From contig NC_085047.1 of the NCBI RefSeq assembly GCF_963662255.1, positions 91,508,259 through 91,572,258 on the forward strand: a stretch of DNA of 64,000 bases, in the 5' to 3' direction. The notes beneath the pieces are model-generated. The model was not told the origin of the DNA. It searched no databases and saw nothing but the letters and a program-made list of their open reading frames with translations. Positions within the stretch are counted from its first letter, which is position 1; each line of letters begins with the position of its first letter. Of this stretch, positions 36,177-48,209 are shown in pieces. The DNA is from Cinclus cinclus. Lineage: Eukaryota; Chordata; Aves; Passeriformes; Cinclidae. Position numbers and translations under genes: made by a program.

Positions 36177-37144
36177 TGGGTGTCCTCATTCCTGCAAGTA
36201 CACTGTAAGTGGTTAAAGCTCAGTGATGTAATTGGATTCCTTGGCAGATTTATTTTAGGTGGTTATTTTGCAGTTATCAACTGTACATGTGCCCCATCTC
36301 CTTCTATTTAAATGTAAGCCTGATTGGCAGCATTTATGACTTCTGATTCCTGAAGAAAATGAGGCGGGATTTATGTTTAAGATTTGGAAATTCAGTTCCT
36401 AATCTACAAGACAAATTTTTGATACATGTGTTTATGTCTACTTTACCTTTACAAAAGGGAGAGAACTAATAGAAGAGGTACCACTTTGAGCAGGTCTGGG
36501 TGTAGGTCTGATAATGGGAAATGGCAGTTTGGGTGTCATTTACTTAAGTTTTGTGTTTTGCAGGACTGTGACAATTTGTTTGTTTGTTTTTTTTACCTCT
36601 GCAATATGAACATGTGTCGACTTTGGTTAGCCATGCCAGCAGGAGTTACACAACTTACTTGGAATGGTAGACTGTGCCGGACAGAGGATATCCCGTGAAT
36701 TTGAGAATGAAGCTTGTAGATGATAAATGCCAAAGCAAGAGTTAATTTAGTACCCACTTTCCATAAATAGAGGAAGTTGATTCATACAGTCACAGCTAGA
36801 GAGTACATGAATATGTCAGAGACTTTGCTGTCTTGCTTGAGATCACAAATTTGCTGAATAATGTGTCAGGCAAGTTGCAAAATTCAGTCTTCTACCTTTA
36901 GAATGGAAGTCAGAAAGATAAAATGGCGTGGAAGAAGTTATCTTTTTTTGCTGTAATTGTTCTCTTTCACTACTTGACTCTTCAATGCACCAAACACTTT
37001 CACTATTCCAGACACTTCAGCTGTATTTATGATGTAGTAAAAGATTAGCAACATGATATTTGATTATGCTTGTAGAAAGAGAATAGAGAATTCTTTCATC
37101 CCAGAAAAAGCCATATCAAAACCCAGCAGAATAAGTAGTCATAA

Positions 37145-37732
37145 ATGAAAGTAAAGTTTTTTAAATGTCAGCTGAACAGAGTGAGTTTGAAAGTTAAAAG
37201 TTGCTTGGTGAGTTGTGTAGGGTTTTCATACATCTCTGTAGCACGTGACTATACAGACTATATACTATACAGTGTAAAAAACTGTATAATGAAAAAGCAG
37301 TTACATGATTATTACAGTGTATATTATGCAGGTTATGATTCTGTGCAGTGTATTTTATTATTATATGCTGTATATTATTATGGAGAACGGTATTTCAGTT
37401 TGTATATATCCTTTGCTGACCACAAGTGTTGCTGTTTTGAGGCACGTTGGCTTCAAATGACAGCAATAAACATGATGGGTGGAAGAATCACAGGAACTGT
37501 GGCTTGGGTAGTGCTGTCAATAGGGTTGAGTGTATGCAGAGCTGATTTTAGGACCATCTCTGTTTCTAAATGTGCTAACCATCTGGCACAACTTATGTAT
37601 GTGGTTTGTTTTATGCTTGAGGTTTTGTTTTTTTTGAAGGGGGATGAACAGATACACATGCTCATGAGTTTTCTTTTGGACCAGTTTTCCTGTACTGTAA
37701 AGATGGTGTCTAACTGCTTTCTCGTTTTTTAG
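37145..37732 (+). other. 195-codon open frame, probably non-coding
   Basis: This is the longest open frame outside the CpG island. The translation is rich in Tyr, Cys, Leu and Val with no recognisable domain, signal peptide pattern or repeat. Part of it (about 37,240-37,390) is TA-rich imperfect repeat sequence whose bias toward TAT/TAC codons avoids stops. There is no suitable promoter, Kozak context or splice context. I consider it a chance frame within RASA3 intron 1, listed because its length is somewhat above expectation. Confidence 0.2.
37240..37390. repeat. TA-rich imperfect repeat with stem-loop
   Basis: Variants of ACAGTGTATATTATG recur several times within 150 bp, suggesting a decayed minisatellite. 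TATACAGT (37,266-37,273) and ACTGTATA (37,281-37,288) form a perfect 8-bp stem around a 7-nt loop. Confidence 0.5.
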
Positions 37733-38279
37733 AAATGTTACCAGAGTAGGTGGCGGAGGCTTGCACCAGGCATGTTAATGGAGTAGGAGAATAGAAGTGA
37801 GTGTATTTCTCGGCAGATCTGCAGTGGAGTTTGGAAAGTTGTCTCGATTGGCAGAGACTACTTTGTTAGTTTTTACAATAAATAAATAAGTTATTCTGCC
37901 ATGAAAAGCTGCACCTTGCAAGTTCTTAAATGTATACCAGACTTTAAGTAGTCACTTCCAGGAGCCTGCCCGGAAAAATGAAGTGTTGTAGCATTGTTCT
38001 TTTCACTACTCTAAATTTGAGACTCAGAGGCAATATTAGATCCTGAAATGTGAGCTGGTAGTTCAGGGGTCTGTTGCATACTGCATATTAGTGCTAAGCA
38101 TATTAGAAAAAAAAGATGACCACTTGCCTTAAACTGTTCCCATGAAGTAGGTGGTCAGAAGCATAGCTTTAATTTCTGTCCAGAATTTTTCCTTTGTCTC
38201 TAAATTGGTCCTGTAGATGTGTTACTGATGAAGGATTCATTGCTGTCTGTCCATAAATGCTGATATTTTGGTAGGAATT

Positions 38280-38323
38280 GTTTCAATGTGTGGTAGCTCA
38301 ATAATACATAGTTTCAATGTGTG
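38280..38323. repeat. 13-bp direct repeat
   Basis: GTTTCAATGTGTG occurs at 38,280-38,292 and again at 38,311-38,323, a 31-bp period. No further copies are adjacent. Confidence 0.7.
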
Positions 38324-41300
38324 TTTAAACTGTTACAGTGGTGTATTTAGTTTCTTAAATTCTACTCTTAAGCATATGGAATATGCATGAAATGCGGTTG
38401 ATGGGCTGCAGTTGAGGCAGACTGACGCATATGAAATCCCCTCATTATCTGTTCACAGAGATAGTTAGTATGACTCTAAATATTTTCCTTGCTGTTTCCC
38501 ACCCATGTGAATCTTGACTGAAGTTGCTAATTATTATTAAAAAGTATACACCCCTGTTCTCCACACCTGTAATTGCACTGTCTTTATGCTTTGTAGGTGT
38601 CTTGACGCTGACAGGCTTCATAAGTGTTTGACAGAGGGGATAATGTTCTCAGTGGTTTTGTAGGGAATCTACAAAAACAGCTTTGTGTTCTACACAACAT
38701 GCAGCTTTTCTGTGCAATTTGAAGTATTCTTTGTTCTGCCCTTCTTGATATGTTAATTATGCTATATTGTACTAGCAAAATGACATTTGGCATCAATTTA
38801 TTTTTACTATCCCATTTGGAGATGCATGAGTGGAAGACATCCTGCACAAGTGTCATATTTTAGAGTTAATTTTTAAAATTATCTAGCTCTTGTTATGTTG
38901 CCATCTGTTTTCCACTAGCATGAAGAGGAAACAGCTGTTGTGAATAATCTCAAGACAGTATTTTTAATAAAGTCGAATAGGTCTGCTTACCTTCGGTTTG
39001 CATGTGCATCACAGGGAATGACTGTGCTGGCTAGGAAGGCAAATGTGGTTTTGCAGTAGAAACTGTAATGAGTTTGGTAAAGCAGTAATTCTGATATGTC
39101 TCGTCCATGGCTGGATTTCAATACAGCTGGAGAGATCAGTGTTAATGGGACACACTTCACTTGCTATGACTGTGCATTGTCTTGTAGAGGGGCTGCTATT
39201 GCAGCTTCTGCCCTTGAGTGCAGTGGTTGGCAGGTAGCTGTGGAGCTGACTGAACCTGCTGCTTGAATTTAAAAACTAACTCGTGACCACACCATGCTAT
39301 CTTCAGTGTGGTGAGCCAGCAGAGGCAATAGCTGTACTTGCTCTCAGGGAAAGCACTGGAGATGGTGAGCCAGTGACCTGGCCTCTTCAGCTGGCAGTAT
39401 GCAGTTATATGGAATCAGAGGTAGCATGTGCATCAGCAGATTACACCATTTTGGGGAAAATATTTCATTCTCTTATGGTGAATAAGCGTTACGGATGGTA
39501 AATAGGGTATAGATGCACTTGAATAGCTGATTACCTTGTAGGTTTCTTGATTTTATTTTAGACTTCATTTTGGTAAGGACCAAGAAACCTCATGAGAGAG
39601 AGATGATGTACAGTATAAGGTTCAATCACAGTGGTGATTCAACTGAATAAAGGGAAGAATAAATGAAAGTAGAGAAGTAAACTGTCAAAGAATGCCTTGG
39701 GGAAAAAAAGTTCAAATTGATTTATTTGAGCTCATACAGAGTGGCCAAGATTCGGTACTGTTTCACATAGATTGGCTTTCTTCCCTTATTTCCCTTTGAT
39801 TTTGATAGAAAGACTTTGTTAGGTCTGGAAAACTTTGCAGGATTAGTAGGGTTTTTTTTTTCAGAGGGCTCAACAATAAAAAAAAAGTGGAGAGGCTAAC
39901 CAGCAGAGAACATTAAGTGGTGGTCAGGGAGTATAGAGTTGAATGGAGAATGATGATGAATTGAACTGGGTCTTTCCATAAGTTGATCATATTCTTTTTA
40001 TCAGAGACTTCATTGCTTTTGCTTGGGTCTTTGAATCAGTGGCATTATAGAGCAATGCCAGCAAGAGTAGCTGTGACTAATGAGCTTGTAGTTCCAGTGC
40101 TTGAGATGGCAGCCTCAGATCTTCCAGGAGCTTACATCCCATAAACCTGTATCAAATATGTGTCCAGTGCCGTGCAGTTGCACAAGCCCTGTCCTGTTCA
40201 CTCTCATTGCTGCCCCATTTCTTGCAGCAAGGCAAAAGGCTGTGGTGTGGAACCATCAGGAACCTCTACAGTATCAGAACTAATGGCTGCACAAGGTCTG
40301 TTCTACCTAATGGATTTGTGTAGCATGTGCATGTGTGTTTTTGCTCCTGGTGTGGGGGAAGATGGGCAGTGAGCAGTCAGCTGGCCTCTGGTGGCTTCAG
40401 GTGGCTGTGAAGCTGCAGTGTTACTGGTGAGGACAATACAGCTCCCTGCTTAAAACCCCCCTATATAACTCTTTTCTTCTGACAGAGAATGAGTGTGTTG
40501 GAGTACAGGAAAAGAAGACACTGACTTGCAGTTAATTTATAGTTGCTTTTGAGCTTTCCTGCCAAATTTATGCTATTAAACAGCATGTTGTTTCTCTGGA
40601 GGAATATCTTATGTATGCTAAGAACATATTAGTACAGAAATCTATCTGCCTTTCAAAGGAGAGAAGCTTTGATTGATAACTATAAGAGTTCCCTAGAAAT
40701 AAGCAAATAGCAGTGACCCAGAATATTGTTACCTACATAGATGTTTCTTTTAAAGACTCATGTTTTTGCTTAGCTTTATAGGGAGTTTCTTTCACTGAAT
40801 AGTAAACTTGCATTTGTTTTCCTGCTTGCAGGTATACCCACTGCCTCACTTCTGAATTCATAATTCAAGTATTTGAATTTCAGAACAAGTTAGAGCTATA
40901 AATAAGAAGCAAGTAGTTTCTTTTGCAGAAACCTCCATGAGTCAAATATCGTCAGTACAGGAAAGATCTGTTCTGACTGCACATCTTTTGAAATAATTCA
41001 CATTCCTATTCACAAATGGTTCATCTTGGGAAGATGAGAAGAAAGTATCTTTTTTTTGGATCCCTTAACTCCATGGCTGGCAGCAGCATGGTTATGCAGT
41101 GGTTATGGCATGGTTATTTGAGATGTAACAGTGCTGGAGTACATAGAGGTGAACTTTGAACTTTTTAGTGAGAACTGTTGCTGGGTTTGTGTCTGTGTTA
41201 CTCTGTGCTTCAGTTTTATGTACCTATCCTCTCTCCACTTGGGAGTTCCTCTACCCTTCTGTTGTGGAATGAAATACCTCAGGCAGTTTCCCATGAAGAG

Positions 41301-44300
41301 TCTTTCCTACGAAAATAATTTCTGTCACAAGGCACTTTTCTGCCAGGTTTCTTTGCAACAGTTACAGTACCTTTTTCATGCCTAAATTGGTATTATTTCC
41401 ACAATAAAGCCCTTGGGGGCCGTTTCTTTTTTTTCTCTGTATGGATGTGACAGCACTGCTGGAAGTATACACTGCTAACAGTGAGATATTTCCTGTCATG
41501 CTTATTGGAAGCTGTTTGTTTTACCTGTTTTTTTTTTTTTAAGGACCAGATGCTTTGTCTACTCTTGCTCTGCTTTGGTAAATTCTGTTTTGTGTTTGAT
41601 TTGCCCCCTTATGCTGTTATGACAGCAGGCAAGAAGCTTCCTAGACCAAGGTGTTGATCTTGACATGCTGCACAGGAGAGCCCTTTAGTGTAAGGCAGGT
41701 GGGTCTGGCTGGAATGGCCTTGCTGGCTCTCAGATGCAGCTTCTGCAATCTCTCATGCAGTTGCATTAGCAAATACTGGAATACATTGCTCTCATGTGGG
41801 CTCTTCTGAGAGATCCGAAGTTGCATTTTGATTATGAAGTATTAGGGTTGGAGTTTGACCATGGAAATTTGCTGTGTGACTTACTATGCACAATCACAGA
41901 TGGAGTTTGCAGCAGAACTGGGATGGAATCCAGATCTTCAACCACAAGAGCCAGCTTTTTGCATGGGGATGGAACCTTCCTGCACAGAACAGCTTTGCTG
42001 TGTGGTATTGCTTTGTAAAAGTAAATGGACCACTTTTGAAGCCACATGAAATGTGAAAGGAGTTAACTCAGGCTGAGTGACTTTGCATTCTTGGGCAATC
42101 TCTGCAAAGAAGCATTAGTTTGTTTTGGTAGCCAAATCTCTGGCGTATTCATTCCCATCCCACTACTGTGTGACTACAGAGTGCACATGGATTTGTGTCC
42201 ATCTGTGTAACTTGTGTTCTACCCTAAAAGGTAAAAAAAAAGGGAATATTTTTATCCAACAAATAGACTTTGGATGGGCATGTCTATTTACGTGCTTTAA
42301 CTTCTGCAGCTGGTTATTGTAAATGTCTGTGAAGAGCTTCCTTACAGTCTGTGAAAGTGTGTGATGTAATCCAGAAATCAACTTCATTTTACACATGATT
42401 ATCAGAAGCATTCCCTGACTCCAGTCTCCTGTTCTTTTGCAAGCCATGAATTTGCACAGGGGTTTGAGAAGATTATTTCAAGACAACTTGATATTGCGCA
42501 TGTATAGTTTGGTCTTTAGTTACCTCTTGACACTGGCTGCATGTGCTGGCATAGCTTCATGTGACCCTCAATAAATGTGAAAGGATTTATTGCTTTCTAT
42601 TTTTCGAGTTTGAGATAAAACTAGTACGTGCTGTATCAGCAAGAAAGACATGATTTTCTCACTTCTGTTGGGCTCTGAAGAAGATGAACTGTAAGTTGAT
42701 GTGTGTGGGTAAATTACCACTTTTTGCCTGCTTGATGTGCTCTGTAAAGCGCTGATGACAGAGTTAACAAAGGTTTTGTGTATTTTGGGCTTTTGATGAC
42801 TGAGTAGTTGCACCACATAACTGTGATTCAAAACTGTGAGTTTTAATTCGCTTAAATGTCTGTTGTCCTTTTTGGTGGTTGGGCTAAGGAATAAGCTTGG
42901 TTGCAGTGCCTTCTTCACCTATGTGTCATGAAAGCAAGCCACTGTCACCAACTAGCTGGGTTGGCTCAAAGACTGTGAAGGTGGATCTAGGTTTGATTTG
43001 GCGAAATTTTCAGAATAAGGCTTCTAAGTTAAACTGAAAAGTAGTGCTCATCTTATCTTTTGTATTGCATTATGTTTAGGAATGCTGTGCCGTTGTACTT
43101 CCATCCTGTCAAATATCCATTACCTGCCCTTCCCTTTCTAAAGCTTAATCCTCCCTTGTCATGGCTGAATATTTATGTAGTCTTAAGCATTTTAAGAAAA
43201 GAGAATGAAGTCTTTGTTGGTACAGCTCTCATTACTGCTGGACCTCTGCTACTGAGGCAAAGTCAGAGTAGGTTTGTGCTGTTAGAACTATGAAACTGAA
43301 GATGCATGTAACAATAAAACTTTCTGAATTTATTTTGGAGCGGTTGCCAGATAGTCCTCTTGTTCATGTTTTTGAATTCCTTCCCTTCTGCATAGACAAA
43401 TTATTTCTGCTTTTTCACTAGTAGAAAGTATGTGAAGTATTTAACACTTGATGAATACTTCACAGTCAGTGTGACTTCCCCCCGTTTTCTGCAGCTGATA
43501 TGACTAACTTGTAAACTGAGACTAGAAGATTGAAAGAAAACCAACATCAATTGAGTTTCATTATATTGACACTTTGCATAATTTAGAAAAGGAAAGTAGG
43601 TCACTTTCCATTTTTAATACCCACTTTATACTTTGCACAAAAACCCAACAGGATTGCAGACTGTTCATGAGAAGTTAGACATTTCCCTGTAAATACAAAT
43701 TTTAATCATATGAATGTTTGTGGAAGTTGCAAGGGAATATTGTAATTTTGGCTCAGATGTTTCTTAAGAATCTCAGCTCCTTATATCAAGTGATGTGTTT
43801 TTGGAGCACAGAGCACACAAACTTCTGAAGTCTGTAGTTTTGATGATTGCTTGTAAATAAATGACTGTATTCAGCTTCTTGCTTGTTTTCCTGCAGTGTT
43901 GTGCCTGTGTTATCTGTATACTACTAAGGAGTGAAGAAGTAAATGTGTTTTCTCTTCCCGTGGTTACTGAAGTTGGATGATCAAGCATTTGGTTCTCATC
44001 ACATTTCCTGCACAATGAGTCATGCTTTCTTCATTAGGTTTGTTCCTCAGGCCATAATTCATTTGATATTCCCCTTTTCTGGGCAATCAGATTAGTCACT
44101 GTTTGAAATCTTGTTTAAAAAATAAATTGCACCCCAGGTTGTTGCCTGCTTACCTGTTACATGCTCCCCCACTGCTTGCTGTTTGGGTTCAGCAGCATCA
44201 TTATATTGAAAAATGTATTATAGTCATGGTAACTGACATTATTGGAGTCCCACTGAAATTAGTGTATTAAATTTGGGACTCATAGTAACTGGCAAAGAAT

Positions 44301-44406
44301 TGTCTATAAGGCAGGTGAATTTTAAGTTATTCAGTGTGCTGAAATACATCTCGCTTAAACTTGGCTTCTTTCATTATACTGTTAAGAGCAAAAACTACAT
44401 TGCAAG

Positions 44407-44426
44407 TGTAGTAGTAGTAGTAGTAG
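44407..44426. repeat. (TAG)n trinucleotide microsatellite
   Basis: Six tandem TAG/GTA units in intron 1. Confidence 0.9.
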
Positions 44427-46389
44427 CTTGAACTTTGTGAACCCTATAGATTTATAAAAGCAGTGGTAATAACAAAAATTGTTAACATAGATGGCTTACT
44501 ATCATGGTACCTGAATCAGACTTTAGTGTTTGAGGCAGAAACTCTTCTTGCTGAATTATCTGTACCTGGAAGTGTTTGATGGAGCCAAGATTTAATGGAG
44601 GTTTCAAACAAGTTTAGGGCAGTAGCATTTCCCAGTCCCTACCATGTGATATGCTGTTATGAAGGCTCTTGAAGTTCTTTATCTTGGTATTTGAAGATTT
44701 TAGGGGCAATGGTTCATTGTGGGAAATAGCAGATTGAAAGACAAACTAATGCAGAAAATGTGTGGTGGCCAGATCAGAAGTAGGAAGAGAGGGGAAAATA
44801 TATGCAGTGTGGTTGTGAACACAAAACCCAGATGCTGCTGTTAGCTGGCTAAGCTCCATATCTAGTCAATGGACAACAAGTTATGATTCAGAAAACATGT
44901 TGTGTTAAGGCCCAAATCACAGGAGTCTGTCAACAGTAGATGTTAATGCAGGCACCTAAACTGTACAAAGTATTGCATCTTATGAAGAGCCCCAGAACCA
45001 ATGTCTACTTTGTGCCTTGAGAGCAAATTAGGGTTATGACATAGTAAAGGATTGGAAGTTGTTGAAATAAACGGTTATAAACTCTGTCATAGTTTATAGA
45101 TGAAAACCTGAACAGAAGGGAAGATGAATTAATGTTCCACATTAAACTTTTGATTCTGGTCCTTATGAACAGCTGCATTTTTCATGTTGTAAGTCATTAA
45201 CAATATTTTGACAGGAAAATGCTCATGAAGTAGGCAGAGGTGCAGACCAGTGTGGAAGCAAATGAGATTGTCTACAGCCAGTCCAAATAGTGGTGGTTTG
45301 AGGTTTTTTGTGAACATTTTTGTGGTGTTCTTGTTCTGTCTCCAATTTTCAGCTGATTATCACAGGTATCATACACCCACAGTTGTTACCAATACTAGTT
45401 CACATTGTTAGCTTTCCTGTCATTCTGTGTGATACAGATGCATTTGGTATATAAACAGATATGCTAAAATTCAACTTTGGATGAATTTTGTGGATGTGGA
45501 TTAGTAGCTCATAGGGAATACCCAGCTTCCAAAAAACATTGCCAGATTTGAAAAATACTCAGCCTCTGGGTGATTAACCACAACCAAAATTTAATTTTGA
45601 GTCTTATTTCTGTGAGAATAATATTCTACTGGAGTAGAATAGACCTGTGTTGCTTTGAAGTTTATTTAATCTTGCTGCATTAGCTTCCCCTGGAAGACAA
45701 CATAACTGTATTTTGGCAGTTATTTTTTGCAGATATGAGTATGTTGGGTCTTATATACTGTGGGATGAGGTTTGGTGTTGCTTGTTGGGATGGAAGTGGT
45801 TAGTGTCCTGGAAGAGAGGGGATCACTCCTTTTTCATTGCTTATGTTTTGCTGTTTTTTCCACACAGCTGCTGCTTTTTGATTTACAATTAAAAATAATG
45901 GGATGTACATAGATAAAAGTTGTCCTTTTTCTTATTTTTTATGATGTGACTTTTGGTTTTGTCTTTAAATAATATAAATGAAAGTAAAAAGTCTTATTTC
46001 CACAGACATTGCTTTTTGCTTACACTGATGTTTTTGAGAACAGTACTTTTGTTCTTTAGCAATGACTAGGTTCCTTACTACAGAGCAACAATCTTAAATT
46101 ATAATAAAGTACAGAGGCTCTCAAAAGGGAACCCTTGTTGGATTTAGTTGTTTGATGTTGTAAATCATTTGCTTGTATTTCCTGTGTCATACTGTTTTTC
46201 TAAAAATAGCTGAAATTGCTTGCTGTTTGCTCAATGCAGCTCCATGATGGAATAGCCTGTTTAAAGTTACTTCCTCTCAGCTACTCTGCCCCTCCTGCAG
46301 CCTGAATCTCTCCCTTATGGCCTCCCAGAACAGATGTTGAGTGACTTAAACTTTGCTGAGAGAAGGTCTTTTATAACTTTAGGAAGCTG

Positions 46390-46920
46390 ATTTTATTTTT
46401 TTAAAAAATAGCTACCACCAAACCAAGCAACTCTGCCTCACAAATGCCCCACCTCGGAAAAAATAACCCAAAAAACCTACCAAGAGCTGCACAAGCCACA
46501 ATCTAAAAACAAAGGTCACAATTCAGAAGTTTCAGAACAGCCTGTAGGACAACTGTCCCTACACTTCTGGAACTGTAAGAAAAACCTCACAAGTCTCTAC
46601 CAAATGCAGCTGGGAAATTTCATGAGGTGTCTTGATGCAAGGTGCCATCTTCAAAACACAAACTGGATTGAAAAATAACATATGTGAAACAGAGTCTAAC
46701 TTTGTGTCAACACAGAGTCTAGCCAATTCATCAGTTTTTCTGCAGAAATATGAAAAAAATCGTGTCAAATCAATTTATATGCCAATTGCGGAATACCACA
46801 GAAAAACTGAATTTAAATGTAAACTCCTTGAGAACACCTTTTTCTTTCTTTCAAAGTGTCCTTTTACACAGAATAGCTTCAGTCTTGTGAAAAAGCAGCT
46901 GGACTGTGTATTTTTTATTT
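46390..46920. other. A/C-skewed block in T/G-skewed intron
   Basis: Around this stretch the + strand of intron 1 is rich in T and G. Here, especially 46,405-46,560, it becomes rich in A and C, with runs such as ACCACCAAACCAAGC and AAATAACCCAAAAAACC. Sequence inserted in the opposite orientation, or a relatively recent insertion, would look like this. No known element or gene was recognised on either strand. Confidence 0.35.
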
Positions 46921-47779
46921 TGTGGGATTAAGTTACTATTCTAAGGGGATCTTTAGAGAAACCTGATGCCTGCTGTTGACCACAATATTGGCAAGTAGCA
47001 TGCAACCAGTTATTAAAGAGTTGAGGAGAATTATGCCTCTCCTCTTGTACAAACTAAAATCTTAATTTTGCAAGCAGCTCTCATGAAATTTGCTTTATAG
47101 GCATCTTTCCTCTCAGCCCTGGGATTTGATTAACAGCCCTTGTGCTGTAAGCACTTAAGTACTTAAGATCACGACAAGATCTTTTGAGCCTTCTCTCTAT
47201 TCATTCTTCTTACAAGAAAAGTAAGACTGTCAGCCTACAGCTTCTCATTGCTCTCCAGTGAAAATAGCCTCAGCTGCTTCTGTTACACCCAGAAAAATAA
47301 AGCAAGATATGTGGGCAGTTTATTGGGCTTTCAGGGATGCAAAAGGAGCACTGGAATGTCTGCTTACACGTGTATAGGAAAGAGAGAATTTGGCCACTTG
47401 CCATTCTGAGTGCTAGGTCTGAGTCTGTTCACCATGCGGGCTATGGCTGGTTAGGCTCAGCAATTGTTACAGTGGACAGAAAGAAATGTTATAGCAGGTT
47501 CCATATCAGAGGGGGATCTGTATGAAGGTTCCTAAGTGGTATGGAGTAAGATAAATCGTGTGAGGCGGGGGGAAAGGAGGTAGTATGGTAGTATGGCACT
47601 GGGTGTACTGGTGAAGTGGCTTGTGCAGATGGGATTTTAACAGATGCCAAATGTTCCTGTCACTAGGCTGTGGATAGGGGTATCAGCTGGTGCTGGTCTT
47701 CAGTTTCAAGCCGAAAGATTTGGGGTTGATGCTCTTTACCTGAAGCCAAGAGGGTTTCTACACAGTGCTCATGTCTAAA

Positions 47780-47975
47780 AATTAGTAATTAATGTAGTGT
47801 GCTGTCTTTGGTGTCCTCTTGCTGAAGCGGTGCTCTGGTACTGAGGCCATGGTGTCGAGCTGCTCGGGGGTTCTTGCTGATGCCCAGGTCCTCAGTATTG
47901 TTTTGATGAGGAAATGCCTTCTCTGATAAAATGTGATGACCATTTCACGTGGAACGAGGCTGGCAAGCAAGGGCT
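47780..47975 (-). pseudogene. possible retroelement ORF fragment (very uncertain)
   Basis: A locally GC- and CpG-richer patch in which the minus strand stays open for 62 codons. The frame includes a stretch (PREMVITFYQRR, then LIKTILRTW) faintly reminiscent of the RNA-binding part of L1-type ORF1 proteins. The second frame on the same strand is also open over much of it. The resemblance is weak and could be chance. No reverse transcriptase or other element parts were seen next to it. Confidence 0.15.
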
Positions 47976-48179
47976 TTTAGATTAAGAACAGGTCATCTAA
48001 AAATCTCATTTTTCCAGATCATCAAAATCTCTTTCCAGATGGCTATTTTTGACCTGGTTTAGAAATCTCATGCAATCTGCCTCTCCATGAGAGGAAAGTC
48101 ATGTGCATGTGTGTGTACGTAAATAAATGCCAACGGTCAGAGCAAACAGATTGTTGGACAAGTAGTGTTTCTAGCCTGT

Positions 48180-48209
48180 TTTCTTTTAAAACATCAGTTT
48201 TAAAAGAAA
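48180..48209. repeat. perfect 13-bp inverted repeat (hairpin)
   Basis: TTTCTTTTAAAAC (48,180-48,192) and GTTTTAAAAGAAA (48,197-48,209) are exact reverse complements separated by the 4-nt loop ATCA. In RNA this gives a stable but AU-rich stem-loop. It is too short for a microRNA precursor and is not followed by a U-tract terminator-like context meaningful in eukaryotes. Confidence 0.9.

Noticed and set aside
37743..37756. AGAGTAGGTGGCGG as a CTCF site
   Set aside because: Both leading C residues of the core are missing (12 of 14 match); not strong enough to list as a site.
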